The translations under genes and the position numbers were made by a program. From Promethearchaeota archaeon (GTDB lineage Archaea > Asgardarchaeota > Lokiarchaeia > Sigynarchaeales > SOKP01): a stretch of DNA of 29,523 bases. The stretch lies in contig WJKD01000436.1 of NCBI GenBank assembly GCA_014729315.1, positions 1-29,523 of the forward strand, written 5' to 3'. How positions within the stretch are numbered: the first letter of the stretch is position 1; every line of letters begins with the position of its first letter. The notes under the pieces are model-generated. The model did no database searches, was not told the DNA's origin, and was given only the letters and a program-made list of their open reading frames with translations. This document shows positions 8,325-16,441 of the stretch, one piece after another.

Positions 8325-9011
8325 TTAATTCAGAATCTCTCCATCTTCCATTTTAATGATTCTGTCGCAACAAGTCGATTCAATCAATCGATCGTCGTGA
8401 GTAGCGATTAAAATAGTGGTGGCTCTCTCGTCTGCGATCTCTCGAAAGTAGTTTCCAATTATTTCACCGTTTTCCGAATCTAAATTTCCAGTGGGTTCGT
8501 CAGCAAATATCATTTTTGGATCGTTTATTAATGCTCGGGCAATTGCCACACGCTGTCTTTCGCCCCCACTCAATTCTTTTGGAAGATGATTTAATCGGTG
8601 TCCCATTTGAAGCATTTTTAATATCTCCTCGCATTTTTTTTTATAACCATTCTTGTTGATTTTTCCGATTTTACACATTAACTCAACATTCTGGAGCACT
8701 GATAACGACTTCACTAAATTAAACGACTGAAAAATGAATCCGATCGAATTTCTTCGAGCTTGTGTCATTAGTTTATGTTTCGTTTTTTGATTGTAAGTGG
8801 TATTTTCAAAGTTAATCTTTCCCTCAGTTGGATGTAGCAATAAACCCATAACAGATAAGAGTGTAGTCTTTCCAGCTCCGCTTGGTCCCATCAATAGAGC
8901 AACCTCTCCTTCATGCATTCTGAGATTTGCATCCTTCAGAGCTTCTACTTTGACTCCGTTTAATCCATAAGTTTTGGACACATTTTTAAGAGACATTATA
9001 ACATTATTCAT
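8325..9011 (-). CDS. ABC transporter ATPase (LolD/MacB type)
   Basis: This 228-residue ATP-binding subunit powers an FtsX/MacB-family membrane complex. Walker A GPSGAGKT is at 42-49, the Q-loop Gln at 95, the signature LSGGE at 147-151, Walker B with DE at 171-172, and the switch His at 205. The sequence EPTGNLD after Walker B is typical of the LolD/MacB branch. ATG 9011 follows AGAGGT by 10 bases. Its permease partners are probably the two FtsX-type genes at 12.6-15.6 kb. They are not adjacent, but they carry the same upstream DNA element. With no outer membrane expected in an archaeon, the complex may work by mechanotransmission or by moving lipids or peptides across the cytoplasmic membrane. 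The cargo cannot be told from the sequence. Confidence 0.95.
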   Translation of the reverse strand: MNNVIMSLKNVSKTYGLNGVKVEALKDANLRMHEGEVALLMGPSGAGKTTLLSVMGLLLHPTEGKINFENTTYNQKTKHKLMTQARRNSIGFIFQSFNLVKSLSVLQNVELMCKIGKINKNGYKKKCEEILKMLQMGHRLNHLPKELSGGERQRVAIARALINDPKMIFADEPTGNLDSENGEIIGNYFREIADERATTILIATHDDRLIESTCCDRIIKMEDGEILN

Positions 9012-9072
9012 TTTTACATTACCTCTTAAGTGTTTAGTATTATGTAGAACAAAGCGGATAAATATAAATCTT

Positions 9073-9096
9073 TTATAGAGTCCAATTTTAGAAAAA
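9073..9096 (-). promoter_or_regulatory. Shared upstream element, copy A (before ABC ATPase)
   Basis: On the minus strand this reads TTTTTCTAAAATTGGA followed by CTCTATAA. It lies about 62 bases before the ATPase ATG and just ahead of a TATA-like TTATATTT (9061-9068). Near-identical copies stand before both permease genes. I read it as an operator or activator site next to the core promoter. Confidence 0.6.
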
Positions 9097-9186
9097 GATC
9101 CTAAATAAAACAGCTAAAATTAATGTGATTGGAATTAGTATTTCGTAAGAAATGATAATAAAATCAAAAAAAAAATTATTTATACC

Positions 9187-11037
9187 TTAAATATTTAATT
9201 TTTCCACTATTTCTTGTTTAGGAACACCCGTTTTCCAATCCCATCCAACTTGTTCGTAGAAATTTTTGAGATTATCTTCGAGGGATAGCTCAATGTTCAT
9301 CACCGCACCGCTTTTCAATGTTTTACTTACAATTTTTGGTAATTTATCGTCTTTTCTGCTAATACCTAGTTTACAATTTATTATTCGTTTTAACTGATTT
9401 CCCCGTTCTCCAGCTTTTAATGCACCCCTTTTCTTCCCTAGACTTTTAAAACCTGTTGATGCCTCCAATAATCGTGCTAATTGCGTTTGTTGAATATGAG
9501 AGAAATTACATATTACTGCGGAGTCCCATAAATTAGTTAGATTCCAATATAATGCGAGTCCTTTCTCTTTCCCATTAGCCGTAAATCTATCTCCTGTTTT
9601 AACCCCTGGGATTTTAGCAGTGTCGCCTTCGATATTAAAGATGTCGGGTTTTTCGTGACTTGCCCCTACATTACAAATCATGTACGCAAGTGCTTGTAAC
9701 GCATACGCGCGAGGGTCGTGCATTGGGACTTCAAGACCCTTAACATGAGCCGCTAATTCGGGATCTACATCAAGAATCTCTGCCATTCTTTTTGTGCCTT
9801 CCGCAAGAACATCTCCGATTCCTTCTCTATTTATAGTTTTCTCTAATAACTTAATTACAACTTCTGAGTTTCCGAATTTAAGCTCTTCGTATTTGAGATC
9901 TTTTAGTAATGGTGTGATTTTTTCTGAAGCTAGTCCTTGATCAGCTAAATACAACAAAAAAGCGATGCTAACTCCCGCAGAAATAGTGTCAACGCTTTCT
10001 AAATTACATAAATGATTGCATTCTAAAATTGGGTCCCAATCTAAAATGTCGCACAATGGTCCGAAAGCAGCCGCAGTTTCGTATTCTGGGCCGTCTATTT
10101 CAATCTCTTCGCCATTCTTTTCCATAATTGTCGTTCTCCCACAAGCAACAGTGCATCCAGCACAGTTATAATTAAGAACGGGATATTTCTCTTTTAATGC
10201 TCTTCCGGTCAGATATTCCGCTTTGAAGTCGGTGGATGTAAAGTATCTGTGAGGGACATCGCCCAATACCATTCCCATATCCATATAGCATAAGGTTCCG
10301 TAATGGTTAAAGAAATTTAAACCAAAATTCTGGCTCATACCCCGTCGAATAGTTTCTACAACATCTTTTATTTTTTGAGAGTCCGCATATTCGATTTTAT
10401 TTCTTCCTCTAATCGCTATTGCTTTTAATTTCTTATCACCCATGATAGCACCTAAACCACATCTACCAGCGGCTCTACCCTCATCGTTAATTATGCATCC
10501 ATATTTAACGAGATTTTCTCCTCCCTTTCCTATACACGCAATCCTAACTTTCTCATCTCCGAGTCGTTGGCGGATAATTTCCACAGTTGATCTTGTATCT
10601 TTACCCCAAATATCTTGCGCATCCTCAATTTCGATATTTGTATCATTTATTACTAATATTTTGGGTTGTTCAGCTTTCCCTGTAATTATAATAGCGTCAA
10701 ATCCACTCTTTCTTAAAGCAACGGGAAAATAACCTCCTGAGGTAGATTCACCCCATATTCCGGTCAAAGGAGAAATTGCAGTCACGCAATATCTGCTGCT
10801 AGAGGGCACCATCGAGGCAGTTAAGGGTCCAGTAGAGAAAATTAGCGGATTAATCGATTCAAAGGGATTTTCTTTTAATTTTCTGTAATCTTCGTCCGTG
10901 AGTATCTCGTCGGTTAATTTTGCTGATAAACCGGCTCCGCCAACGAATCTTTCTGCTATATCTTCGCTTAAATCTTTAATCTCTATCGTTTCCTTACGCA
11001 AGTCAACATAAACTATTTTTCCATTATAACCATACAT
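9187..11037 (-). CDS. Aldehyde ferredoxin oxidoreductase (tungsten enzyme)
   Basis: This 616-residue protein has the full length of the AOR family. These enzymes hold a tungsto-bispterin cofactor and one [4Fe-4S] cluster, and oxidise aldehydes to carboxylic acids with ferredoxin, reversibly. The N-terminal part (YNGKIVYVDL, then ERFVGGAGL) is diagnostic. Cluster ligands are C292, C295 and C299 in CAGCTVAC, plus C510 in AVICNF. The RCGLGAIMG stretch near 193-200 belongs to the pterin-binding region. ATG 11037 follows AGAGGT by 8 bases. The gene starts 12 bases after the iron alcohol dehydrogenase stops, so the two form an operon. Together they could interconvert alcohol, aldehyde and acid. Whether they oxidise alcohols or dispose of reductant by reducing acids is not shown. 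Confidence 0.95.
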   Translation of the reverse strand: MYGYNGKIVYVDLRKETIEIKDLSEDIAERFVGGAGLSAKLTDEILTDEDYRKLKENPFESINPLIFSTGPLTASMVPSSSRYCVTAISPLTGIWGESTSGGYFPVALRKSGFDAIIITGKAEQPKILVINDTNIEIEDAQDIWGKDTRSTVEIIRQRLGDEKVRIACIGKGGENLVKYGCIINDEGRAAGRCGLGAIMGDKKLKAIAIRGRNKIEYADSQKIKDVVETIRRGMSQNFGLNFFNHYGTLCYMDMGMVLGDVPHRYFTSTDFKAEYLTGRALKEKYPVLNYNCAGCTVACGRTTIMEKNGEEIEIDGPEYETAAAFGPLCDILDWDPILECNHLCNLESVDTISAGVSIAFLLYLADQGLASEKITPLLKDLKYEELKFGNSEVVIKLLEKTINREGIGDVLAEGTKRMAEILDVDPELAAHVKGLEVPMHDPRAYALQALAYMICNVGASHEKPDIFNIEGDTAKIPGVKTGDRFTANGKEKGLALYWNLTNLWDSAVICNFSHIQQTQLARLLEASTGFKSLGKKRGALKAGERGNQLKRIINCKLGISRKDDKLPKIVSKTLKSGAVMNIELSLEDNLKNFYEQVGWDWKTGVPKQEIVEKLNI

Positions 11038-11049
11038 TATTTTTACCTC

Positions 11050-12399
11050 TTAGAATTTATATAAGTTAATCAAATCCTCCATTTTGTTTTCCCACGCAAT
11101 TTCCATTATTCTCCGTACATTTTCTTCGGTGAACGGTCTGCTGGAATATAAACTACAATTATCCGTATGAGCTAAATCAGTCAGTAAATCGAGCTTCTCT
11201 TCAAACTCCTCTCTTGATATTTTTGGTCGATCTAGTTCTGATATTGATTTTGGAGCACCAATCTTATCCATAAATTTTTTTAAATTCGTTATTAATCCCT
11301 TTAGGATATACTCGTCGGACTTATTAGCAAGTTCGTAAATCACTTCGTGTCGGGGTTTATTACTTAATTCAACGGCAAAAACTTCGGCAAGTTTGTGAAA
11401 TCGGTCTGTGACTTTTGATTGATAAGCAATGGATGCCGCAGTAAAGATTCCTACTGAGATTCCGTGATGGACGTGAAATAAAGCACCAAAAGAATGACCA
11501 AGAGCATGTTCAATTCCTGCAGCACTGGTATTGATAAATCCTACACCCGCGAGATAAGATCCCATTTGCATTTTTTCCCTCGCTTCCATATCGTCTCCTC
11601 GCTCTACAGCCCTAGGAAGATATTGTAAAATTAACTCAATTCCTTTTATGTTCATTGCGTCTGTAAATGGCGAACTACCGATTAGAACATAAGCCCCCAC
11701 AGCATGAGCCAATGCGTCCATTCCTGTGCCCATCGTCAGCCATTGAGGCATTGTTTTTACGAAATCGGGATGCAAAACAACAAAGTCGGGACAGAATTCG
11801 TATAATGCCACAGCCGCTTTCACTGGAGGCTCTCTTGTATCGTCGTAGATCATAGCGTTAAAGGATCCTTCCGCACCAGTTCCACTGGTTGTGGGAATCG
11901 CTGCTAGGATGTCCACTTTCTTACGCAGTCCTAAATAGGACGGAGGCATCATCTGATTAACGTTAATTTCGGGTTTTTCGTAATACAAAAGTATTAACTT
12001 TGACATGTCGATTGCTGATCCGCCTCCCACTGCGATAAATACTTTGGGTTTAAATTCTTTACAGATATCGATTGCCTTGATTATTTTTGATTTAGGAACT
12101 TCAGGTAGTACCTCATCAAAAATCCGGCTGTCTATATCTCGTTTATCTTTTAGTGTCTTCGCAACCCGTTCACCAAACTTCCTTAAATCTTGATCCACAA
12201 TAATTAAAACTCGCTTTTCGTCGTCGTTAAGATAAGCACCGAGGTGTATTGTAAAGTCGGTGAGACTATTAGTTCCCGAGAAGACAGTTTTCGGTGTAGT
12301 TATCGGTAAATGATAGCCCTTCATTGCGTTTGAAGCGCTTTTAACATATAGATTTCGAAGTGCTGGGTCTTCGTACCAAATTTGTTCTCGTTTTGACAA
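11050..12399 (-). CDS. Iron-containing alcohol dehydrogenase
   Basis: This protein of about 449 residues belongs to the iron-dependent (group III) alcohol dehydrogenases, cytoplasmic NAD(P)H enzymes that interconvert alcohols and aldehydes. GGGSAID binds the cofactor, and PTTSGTGAEGS is the conserved Gly-rich turn. The metal ligands are expected in MDALAHA (Asp and His) and in EHALGHSFGA and FHVHHG (two His), and all are present. A GTG at 12408 opens the frame, but it lies inside AAGGTGAT (12404-12411). That word is a good ribosome binding site for TTG 12399 with about 7 bases between, so I prefer TTG (MSKREQIW). The aldehyde ferredoxin oxidoreductase follows 12 bases later, so the product aldehyde is probably handed to it. 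A TATA-like run lies about 20-30 bases upstream. Confidence 0.93.
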   Translation of the reverse strand: MSKREQIWYEDPALRNLYVKSASNAMKGYHLPITTPKTVFSGTNSLTDFTIHLGAYLNDDEKRVLIIVDQDLRKFGERVAKTLKDKRDIDSRIFDEVLPEVPKSKIIKAIDICKEFKPKVFIAVGGGSAIDMSKLILLYYEKPEINVNQMMPPSYLGLRKKVDILAAIPTTSGTGAEGSFNAMIYDDTREPPVKAAVALYEFCPDFVVLHPDFVKTMPQWLTMGTGMDALAHAVGAYVLIGSSPFTDAMNIKGIELILQYLPRAVERGDDMEAREKMQMGSYLAGVGFINTSAAGIEHALGHSFGALFHVHHGISVGIFTAASIAYQSKVTDRFHKLAEVFAVELSNKPRHEVIYELANKSDEYILKGLITNLKKFMDKIGAPKSISELDRPKISREEFEEKLDLLTDLAHTDNCSLYSSRPFTEENVRRIMEIAWENKMEDLINLYKF

Positions 12400-12588
12400 A
12401 TTTATCACCTTACGATTTATTTATATTAGATTCTTTTTAAGTTTTTCAAATGTTTGAAATTATCTAAGATCTTATAAAATTTGATAGAAGAGATACGCAC
12501 TTGCTATATGATTCTTGGGTCTAATAGTAATAAGAACGCAGATTATAAACTCAATAAGCTAAATAATTAAAAAAGAAGGATAAAAAAA

Positions 12589-13725
12589 TTAACCTTGAAA
12601 TACGACGGCTGGATCAATTTTATGAACCTTTCTAATTGCTATTAAAGAACAAAACACAGATGTGATGATAGTTAATCCGTAAAACAGAAATGTCGTTGGC
12701 AAATGAATTATAATGGGTATAACGGCGTTCTGCGAAAATAGTCCAAGCACATATGTTAGTAATGTTGCTAACCAAAAACTAACCGAGACAAGGATTAATA
12801 CTTGACCAATCAACATTTTATTAAGAAATCCTTTGCTTGCTCCAATCGCTTTTAGCGTTCCAAATTCAGGGATTTTTTCTTGAACCGTCTGATAAGTCGA
12901 TATTGATATAATGATCATTCCAACGAAAAATCCCATAAACACGAGGATATATATACTACCTCCCATCCCACCCTCGTTTACGACAAAATCGTACGAATTC
13001 TGACGCAGTTCATCGCTACTTAAAATCTCCATGTCTTTTAGCTGATACACATCTTTGACTTCTTCAATCGAAGCTTCAAGGTCGTCTATTGACGCATCTT
13101 CGGCTAATTTTATCGCGTATGTATTACTCCAATTTCCTGCCCATGGAGCTGTTTTCCTCATCGTTTCGAGAGATCCCCAAATGAATGGAGTGTTCATCCA
13201 CCGTGAGTTTTTACAAAACCCTACGATTTCGACTTCAACATCTCCTATAGTAAGTTTATCTCCCATTTTGGGAGTTTCCTCCATTATGTCTTTCAAGGAT
13301 ACATCAACAATGACGGTATTAGCGTCTTTAAGGTTATCCACGTTGCCTTTGACGATGTCCCATGGTTCAACTTCTTCACTGGATAATTCGAACCCAAGGA
13401 TCATACACTCGACTATTTCTTCGTCAGTTTCAATTCTAGAGTAATCGTAAATAAGTCTATTTATCTCCTCTATTTCCTTAAGATTCTTAATCTTATCGTA
13501 GATCTCGTCATCTAAATATCCACTCCCGAAAACTTCTTCGTTATCTTCGTCTCGAATCCATACATCGTGATCCCATTTGTCGATTATACTCGAACATCTC
13601 GTTAGAACGCCGTTCCACATTCCAGCGCTATATTGAATGAGAAATAAACTCACCGTAAGCCCAACAATTATTAAAACTAGTTTTAGTTTCTTGTGAAATA
13701 AATCATTTATTGTTAAATTAACCAA
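12589..13725 (-). CDS. FtsX/MacB-type ABC transporter permease (first copy)
   Basis: The 378-residue protein has one transmembrane helix near 14-36, a large soluble region of about 215 residues (MacB periplasmic-core-like, outside the membrane), then three helices at about 260-284, 306-332 and 340-366. This four-helix layout is that of FtsX/LolC/MacB permeases. The KIPEFGTLKAIGASK stretch between the second and third helices is the conserved coupling loop that contacts the ATPase. The start is TTG 13725, after a weak GGTTGAT. It is a paralogue of the permease at 14.5-15.6 kb: both open with VNLTI and end with IRKVHK.DP. I infer that the two form a heterodimer served by the ATPase at 8.3-9.0 kb. 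Confidence 0.92.
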   Translation of the reverse strand: MVNLTINDLFHKKLKLVLIIVGLTVSLFLIQYSAGMWNGVLTRCSSIIDKWDHDVWIRDEDNEEVFGSGYLDDEIYDKIKNLKEIEEINRLIYDYSRIETDEEIVECMILGFELSSEEVEPWDIVKGNVDNLKDANTVIVDVSLKDIMEETPKMGDKLTIGDVEVEIVGFCKNSRWMNTPFIWGSLETMRKTAPWAGNWSNTYAIKLAEDASIDDLEASIEEVKDVYQLKDMEILSSDELRQNSYDFVVNEGGMGGSIYILVFMGFFVGMIIISISTYQTVQEKIPEFGTLKAIGASKGFLNKMLIGQVLILVSVSFWLATLLTYVLGLFSQNAVIPIIIHLPTTFLFYGLTIITSVFCSLIAIRKVHKIDPAVVFQG

Positions 13726-13770
13726 TTTTAATCAACCATCTACTTTTTGTAATTTTTAATATATTATTCT

Positions 13771-13797
13771 TTTAGAGCCCAATTTTTGTGAAAATTG
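13771..13797 (-). promoter_or_regulatory. Shared upstream element, copy B (before first permease)
   Basis: On the minus strand this reads CAATTTTCACAAAAATTGGG followed by CTCTAAA. The first part is a perfect dyad, CAATTTT and AAAATTG around CACA. A TATA-like AATATATT (13758-13765) follows, and the TTG start is 45 bases downstream. It matches copies A and C. Confidence 0.6.
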
Positions 13798-13913
13798 CTT
13801 GAAACGATTCTTTAAAATAGGTCAATATCTACTAAAAACTCACATTTTTGGAATGGTAAAATTTAATGACTTTTTCATATTCCATCGATTATTACATCTT
13901 CTAGCAAATAATC

Positions 13914-14426
13914 ATGAAGGAAAACTATTCGAAAGAGCAATATTTTTTTGATGAGCTTACAATTTCCAAGTTAAGCAAATTTTTGAATAATTTTGAAAAT
14001 CCTTGTTTATTATGCGCTCCTATGCTTGGAAGAGAAGTTAACAAGAATCATCAAAAATGTATTATACTAGATATCGACGCGAGGTTTTCTGATGTCATTG
14101 GATTTCGATATTACGATATAAATAATCCACATTGGATCGCAAGAAATTTTGATATTATTTTGTGCGATCCCCCTTTTTTTCAATTTAGGTTCTCTTCTTT
14201 ATTTAAAGCGATTGCAATGTTAAGTAATTATGATTTTGATCAAAAACTCATGATTAGCTACTTAACGAGAAGAAAGGATCGATTCTTGAGAATTTTTGAC
14301 TCTTTTCGTTTGGTTTCAACTGGGTATTATCCAACTTATGTTAGCGTAGTAAATCGAGGAAAAAACCAAATTGAGTTTTTTGCTAATCTTTCACCGCGAG
14401 AAATTGCGCTATTAAATGAAATTTAA
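13914..14426 (+). CDS. EEF1AKMT1/N6AMT2-like methyltransferase (PF10237 family)
   Basis: The 170-residue protein resembles the family that includes human EEF1AKMT1 and yeast Efm5, which methylate a lysine of translation elongation factor eEF1A (earlier named N6-adenine methyltransferase 2). I see QYFFDE near residue 9 (family QFWYSDE), a CAPMLGR stretch where the family has SAPS, YYDINNP near 66-72 (human YDYNNP), and the catalytic-site motif DPPF at 85-88. The family lacks the usual Gly-rich SAM motif, as here. The assignment rests on my memory of the human sequence, not on a search. The likely substrate is aEF1A or another translation protein, but this is inference. It is the only plus-strand gene between the two permeases, and nothing links it to transport. 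Confidence 0.8.
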   Translation: MKENYSKEQYFFDELTISKLSKFLNNFENPCLLCAPMLGREVNKNHQKCIILDIDARFSDVIGFRYYDINNPHWIARNFDIILCDPPFFQFRFSSLFKAIAMLSNYDFDQKLMISYLTRRKDRFLRIFDSFRLVSTGYYPTYVSVVNRGKNQIEFFANLSPREIALLNEI

Positions 14427-14483
14427 TGTTCCTGATTTTGGTTAAAAACACAATACTAAAAAAGAGAAAAAGAAAGATTTTCT

Positions 14484-15614
14484 TTAAGATCTAAAAATAA
14501 TCCCAGGGTCGGTTTTGTGAACTTTTCTAATTGAGAATAGGGAACATAGTATCCCAAGACCTATAGAAATACCGTACGCCACGAATGTCCAGAAGATGTT
14601 TAAAATTATTGGAAATGTGGAAAACTGAGATAAAATCGGAGAGATTAATAGCGCTGTAATAGTAGAAAATACAAAACTTAAGGTCACAATTATAGATGTC
14701 TGTCCTATTAGAATATTATTTACATACCTTTTATCCGCTCCTAGTGCTTTCAAGGAAACCAATTCAGGAAGTTTGTCAGAAACCGATTGATACATCGAAA
14801 TAGAAATGATAACCATCGCGACCGTAAATCCAATTACTGCTAAAATCCCTAGCGAAGCAGCTACACCAAAATCATTCAAAAGATAATCCCTTACGCTTTC
14901 TTTCATCTTTTCCGCAGAAACTATTTTTATATCGTCGTCGAATTCTTCTAAATCGTCTTTTAAATCGTCAATAGTATATCCTTCATTGAGGGCAAGTCCA
15001 ATATATATACTCTCGTTTTCCAAATGTAAAAGATCTTTAGCTCGATCGACATGAGTCCATATACCGGGATTTCCAAATTTTCTAAAATTTTCACAAAATC
15101 CGACAATTTTTAATTCCTCGTCAAAATCTCCGACTTTAATCTTATCACCAACAGTTAAGTCCGGAAAAAATTTATCTCTTAACAAGACATCGACTATGAT
15201 TGTGCTATTTTTCTTTAAATCGTTTAAATTGCCTTCGACTAAGTCCCAGGGTTCTAATAAATCGCTCTTAGGATCGTAGCCCAAGATGAAAGAACCGGTA
15301 TCTTCATCCTTATGATTTATGTTGACATAACCATCGAATACTTGATCTGCTTTCTTAACGCTCTTTGCTTCTTTAACTTCCTTAAATATGTCATCTGACA
15401 CACTCCCGCTGATCATAATGTTTGGTACATTCTTTTGAATTACATAACAATCGTATTCGCTATTATCAACTACTAAAGTTGCTTGTTCCAAAGTTCCGTT
15501 TACCATTCCGAAACTAACATGGACCATTAATAAGCTCATGCTTAATCCCAGAATCACCAAGATCAACCTAGTTGGATAATGTAAAAGATCCTTTATTGTT
15601 AAATTGACCATCAT
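14484..15614 (-). CDS. FtsX/MacB-type ABC transporter permease (second copy)
   Basis: The 376-residue paralogue of the first permease has the same layout: one N-terminal helix (about 12-35), a soluble region with many acidic residues, and three C-terminal helices. The coupling loop reads KLPELVSLKALGADK. The start is ATG 15614, with ATG 15611 also possible, and no strong ribosome binding site precedes it. The soluble region differs from the first copy more than the membrane parts do. That suits a heterodimer whose two outer domains have split roles. The gene has its own promoter element (copy C). Confidence 0.92.
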   Translation of the reverse strand: MMVNLTIKDLLHYPTRLILVILGLSMSLLMVHVSFGMVNGTLEQATLVVDNSEYDCYVIQKNVPNIMISGSVSDDIFKEVKEAKSVKKADQVFDGYVNINHKDEDTGSFILGYDPKSDLLEPWDLVEGNLNDLKKNSTIIVDVLLRDKFFPDLTVGDKIKVGDFDEELKIVGFCENFRKFGNPGIWTHVDRAKDLLHLENESIYIGLALNEGYTIDDLKDDLEEFDDDIKIVSAEKMKESVRDYLLNDFGVAASLGILAVIGFTVAMVIISISMYQSVSDKLPELVSLKALGADKRYVNNILIGQTSIIVTLSFVFSTITALLISPILSQFSTFPIILNIFWTFVAYGISIGLGILCSLFSIRKVHKTDPGIIFRS

Positions 15615-15684
15615 TATACACTTTTAAGTTTTATTTAGAAAATTTAATTCGTTATGAAAAGTCATTTTAGATTATATAAATGAC

Positions 15685-15710
15685 TTATAGAGCCCGATTT
15701 TTGAAAAATT
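15685..15710 (-). promoter_or_regulatory. Shared upstream element, copy C (before second permease)
   Basis: On the minus strand this reads AATTTTTCAAAAATCGGG followed by CTCTATAA. A TATA-like TTTATATAAT (15671-15680) comes 4 bases later and the ATG about 57 bases beyond that. Spacing and sequence agree with copies A and B. Confidence 0.6.
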
Positions 15711-15780
15711 ATCGTTATAACAAAATTACTAACAATCTGCTTGATAATTAGGAATGGAAAAATCTTAATTAAAATCCATA

Positions 15781-16377
15781 ATGAGTAAACATATGGCGGA
15801 AATAAATTTTGAAATTACTTGTTTTGAAAAAGGCGGACCCCAAAATAGTGACAAAGCATTAGAAATTGCCAAAAAGTACGCAGATCAATTAAATGTAAAA
15901 GATATTGTCGTCGCAAGTACAACGGGCGGAACAGCGGATAAGGCTCTGGAAAAGTTTAATCCTAGCGAGTATAATCTAATGATTGTTACGCATTCTTATT
16001 ATTTCGTGAACGAAAAAAAACGCCAAGAATATGACGAAAAAAAATTGGCAGAACTCAAAGATTCGGGAGCTAAAGTATTAAGCGTTACGCATGCAATGAG
16101 TGGTATCGAACGGGGAATCAGAATATCGATGAATCAATGGTGTTTTGTTGACCTGATGGCAAAATTTTTGAGAGAACAATTTAGCCAAGGAACGAAAGTA
16201 TGCATTGAAATCGCAAGTATGGTAGCTGATGCGGGAATGATCGAGAGTTTAGACAGAGATATACTTTGTATTGCTGGTACGGGAAGAGGCGCAGATACTG
16301 TCTGTTTAATTAAACCCGCCCCTACGAGCGCGTTTGATAAATTACGGGTCAGAGCGATACTTGCGAAACCTCTATAA
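15781..16377 (+). CDS. Stand-alone pyruvate kinase C-terminal (alpha/beta) domain protein
   Basis: The 198-residue protein resembles archaeal and bacterial proteins made only of the pyruvate kinase C-terminal alpha/beta domain, without the catalytic barrel. The pattern is ALEIAKKYADQL, then IVVASTTGGTADKA, then MIVTHSYYF, with a final Gly-rich strand (CIAGTGRGADT). It cannot be a pyruvate kinase alone. In the full enzyme this domain binds allosteric effectors, so a small-molecule binding or unknown enzymatic role is the reasonable guess. The start may be ATG 15781 or ATG 15793; neither has a clear ribosome binding site. It lies 64 bases before threonine ammonia-lyase on the same strand, whose product 2-oxobutyrate resembles pyruvate. 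A functional link is inference only. Confidence 0.75.
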   Translation: MSKHMAEINFEITCFEKGGPQNSDKALEIAKKYADQLNVKDIVVASTTGGTADKALEKFNPSEYNLMIVTHSYYFVNEKKRQEYDEKKLAELKDSGAKVLSVTHAMSGIERGIRISMNQWCFVDLMAKFLREQFSQGTKVCIEIASMVADAGMIESLDRDILCIAGTGRGADTVCLIKPAPTSAFDKLRVRAILAKPL

Positions 16378-16441
16378 TAAATTTTTTTTATTTTTATAAT
16401 AATATCTAAAATCTTGAACTACCTAATCAATATTGAGGTAA

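Noticed and set aside
10442..13444. Several plus-strand frames over the AOR, dehydrogenase and permease genes
   Set aside because: They are opposite-strand shadows of genes with full catalytic motifs or membrane layouts.
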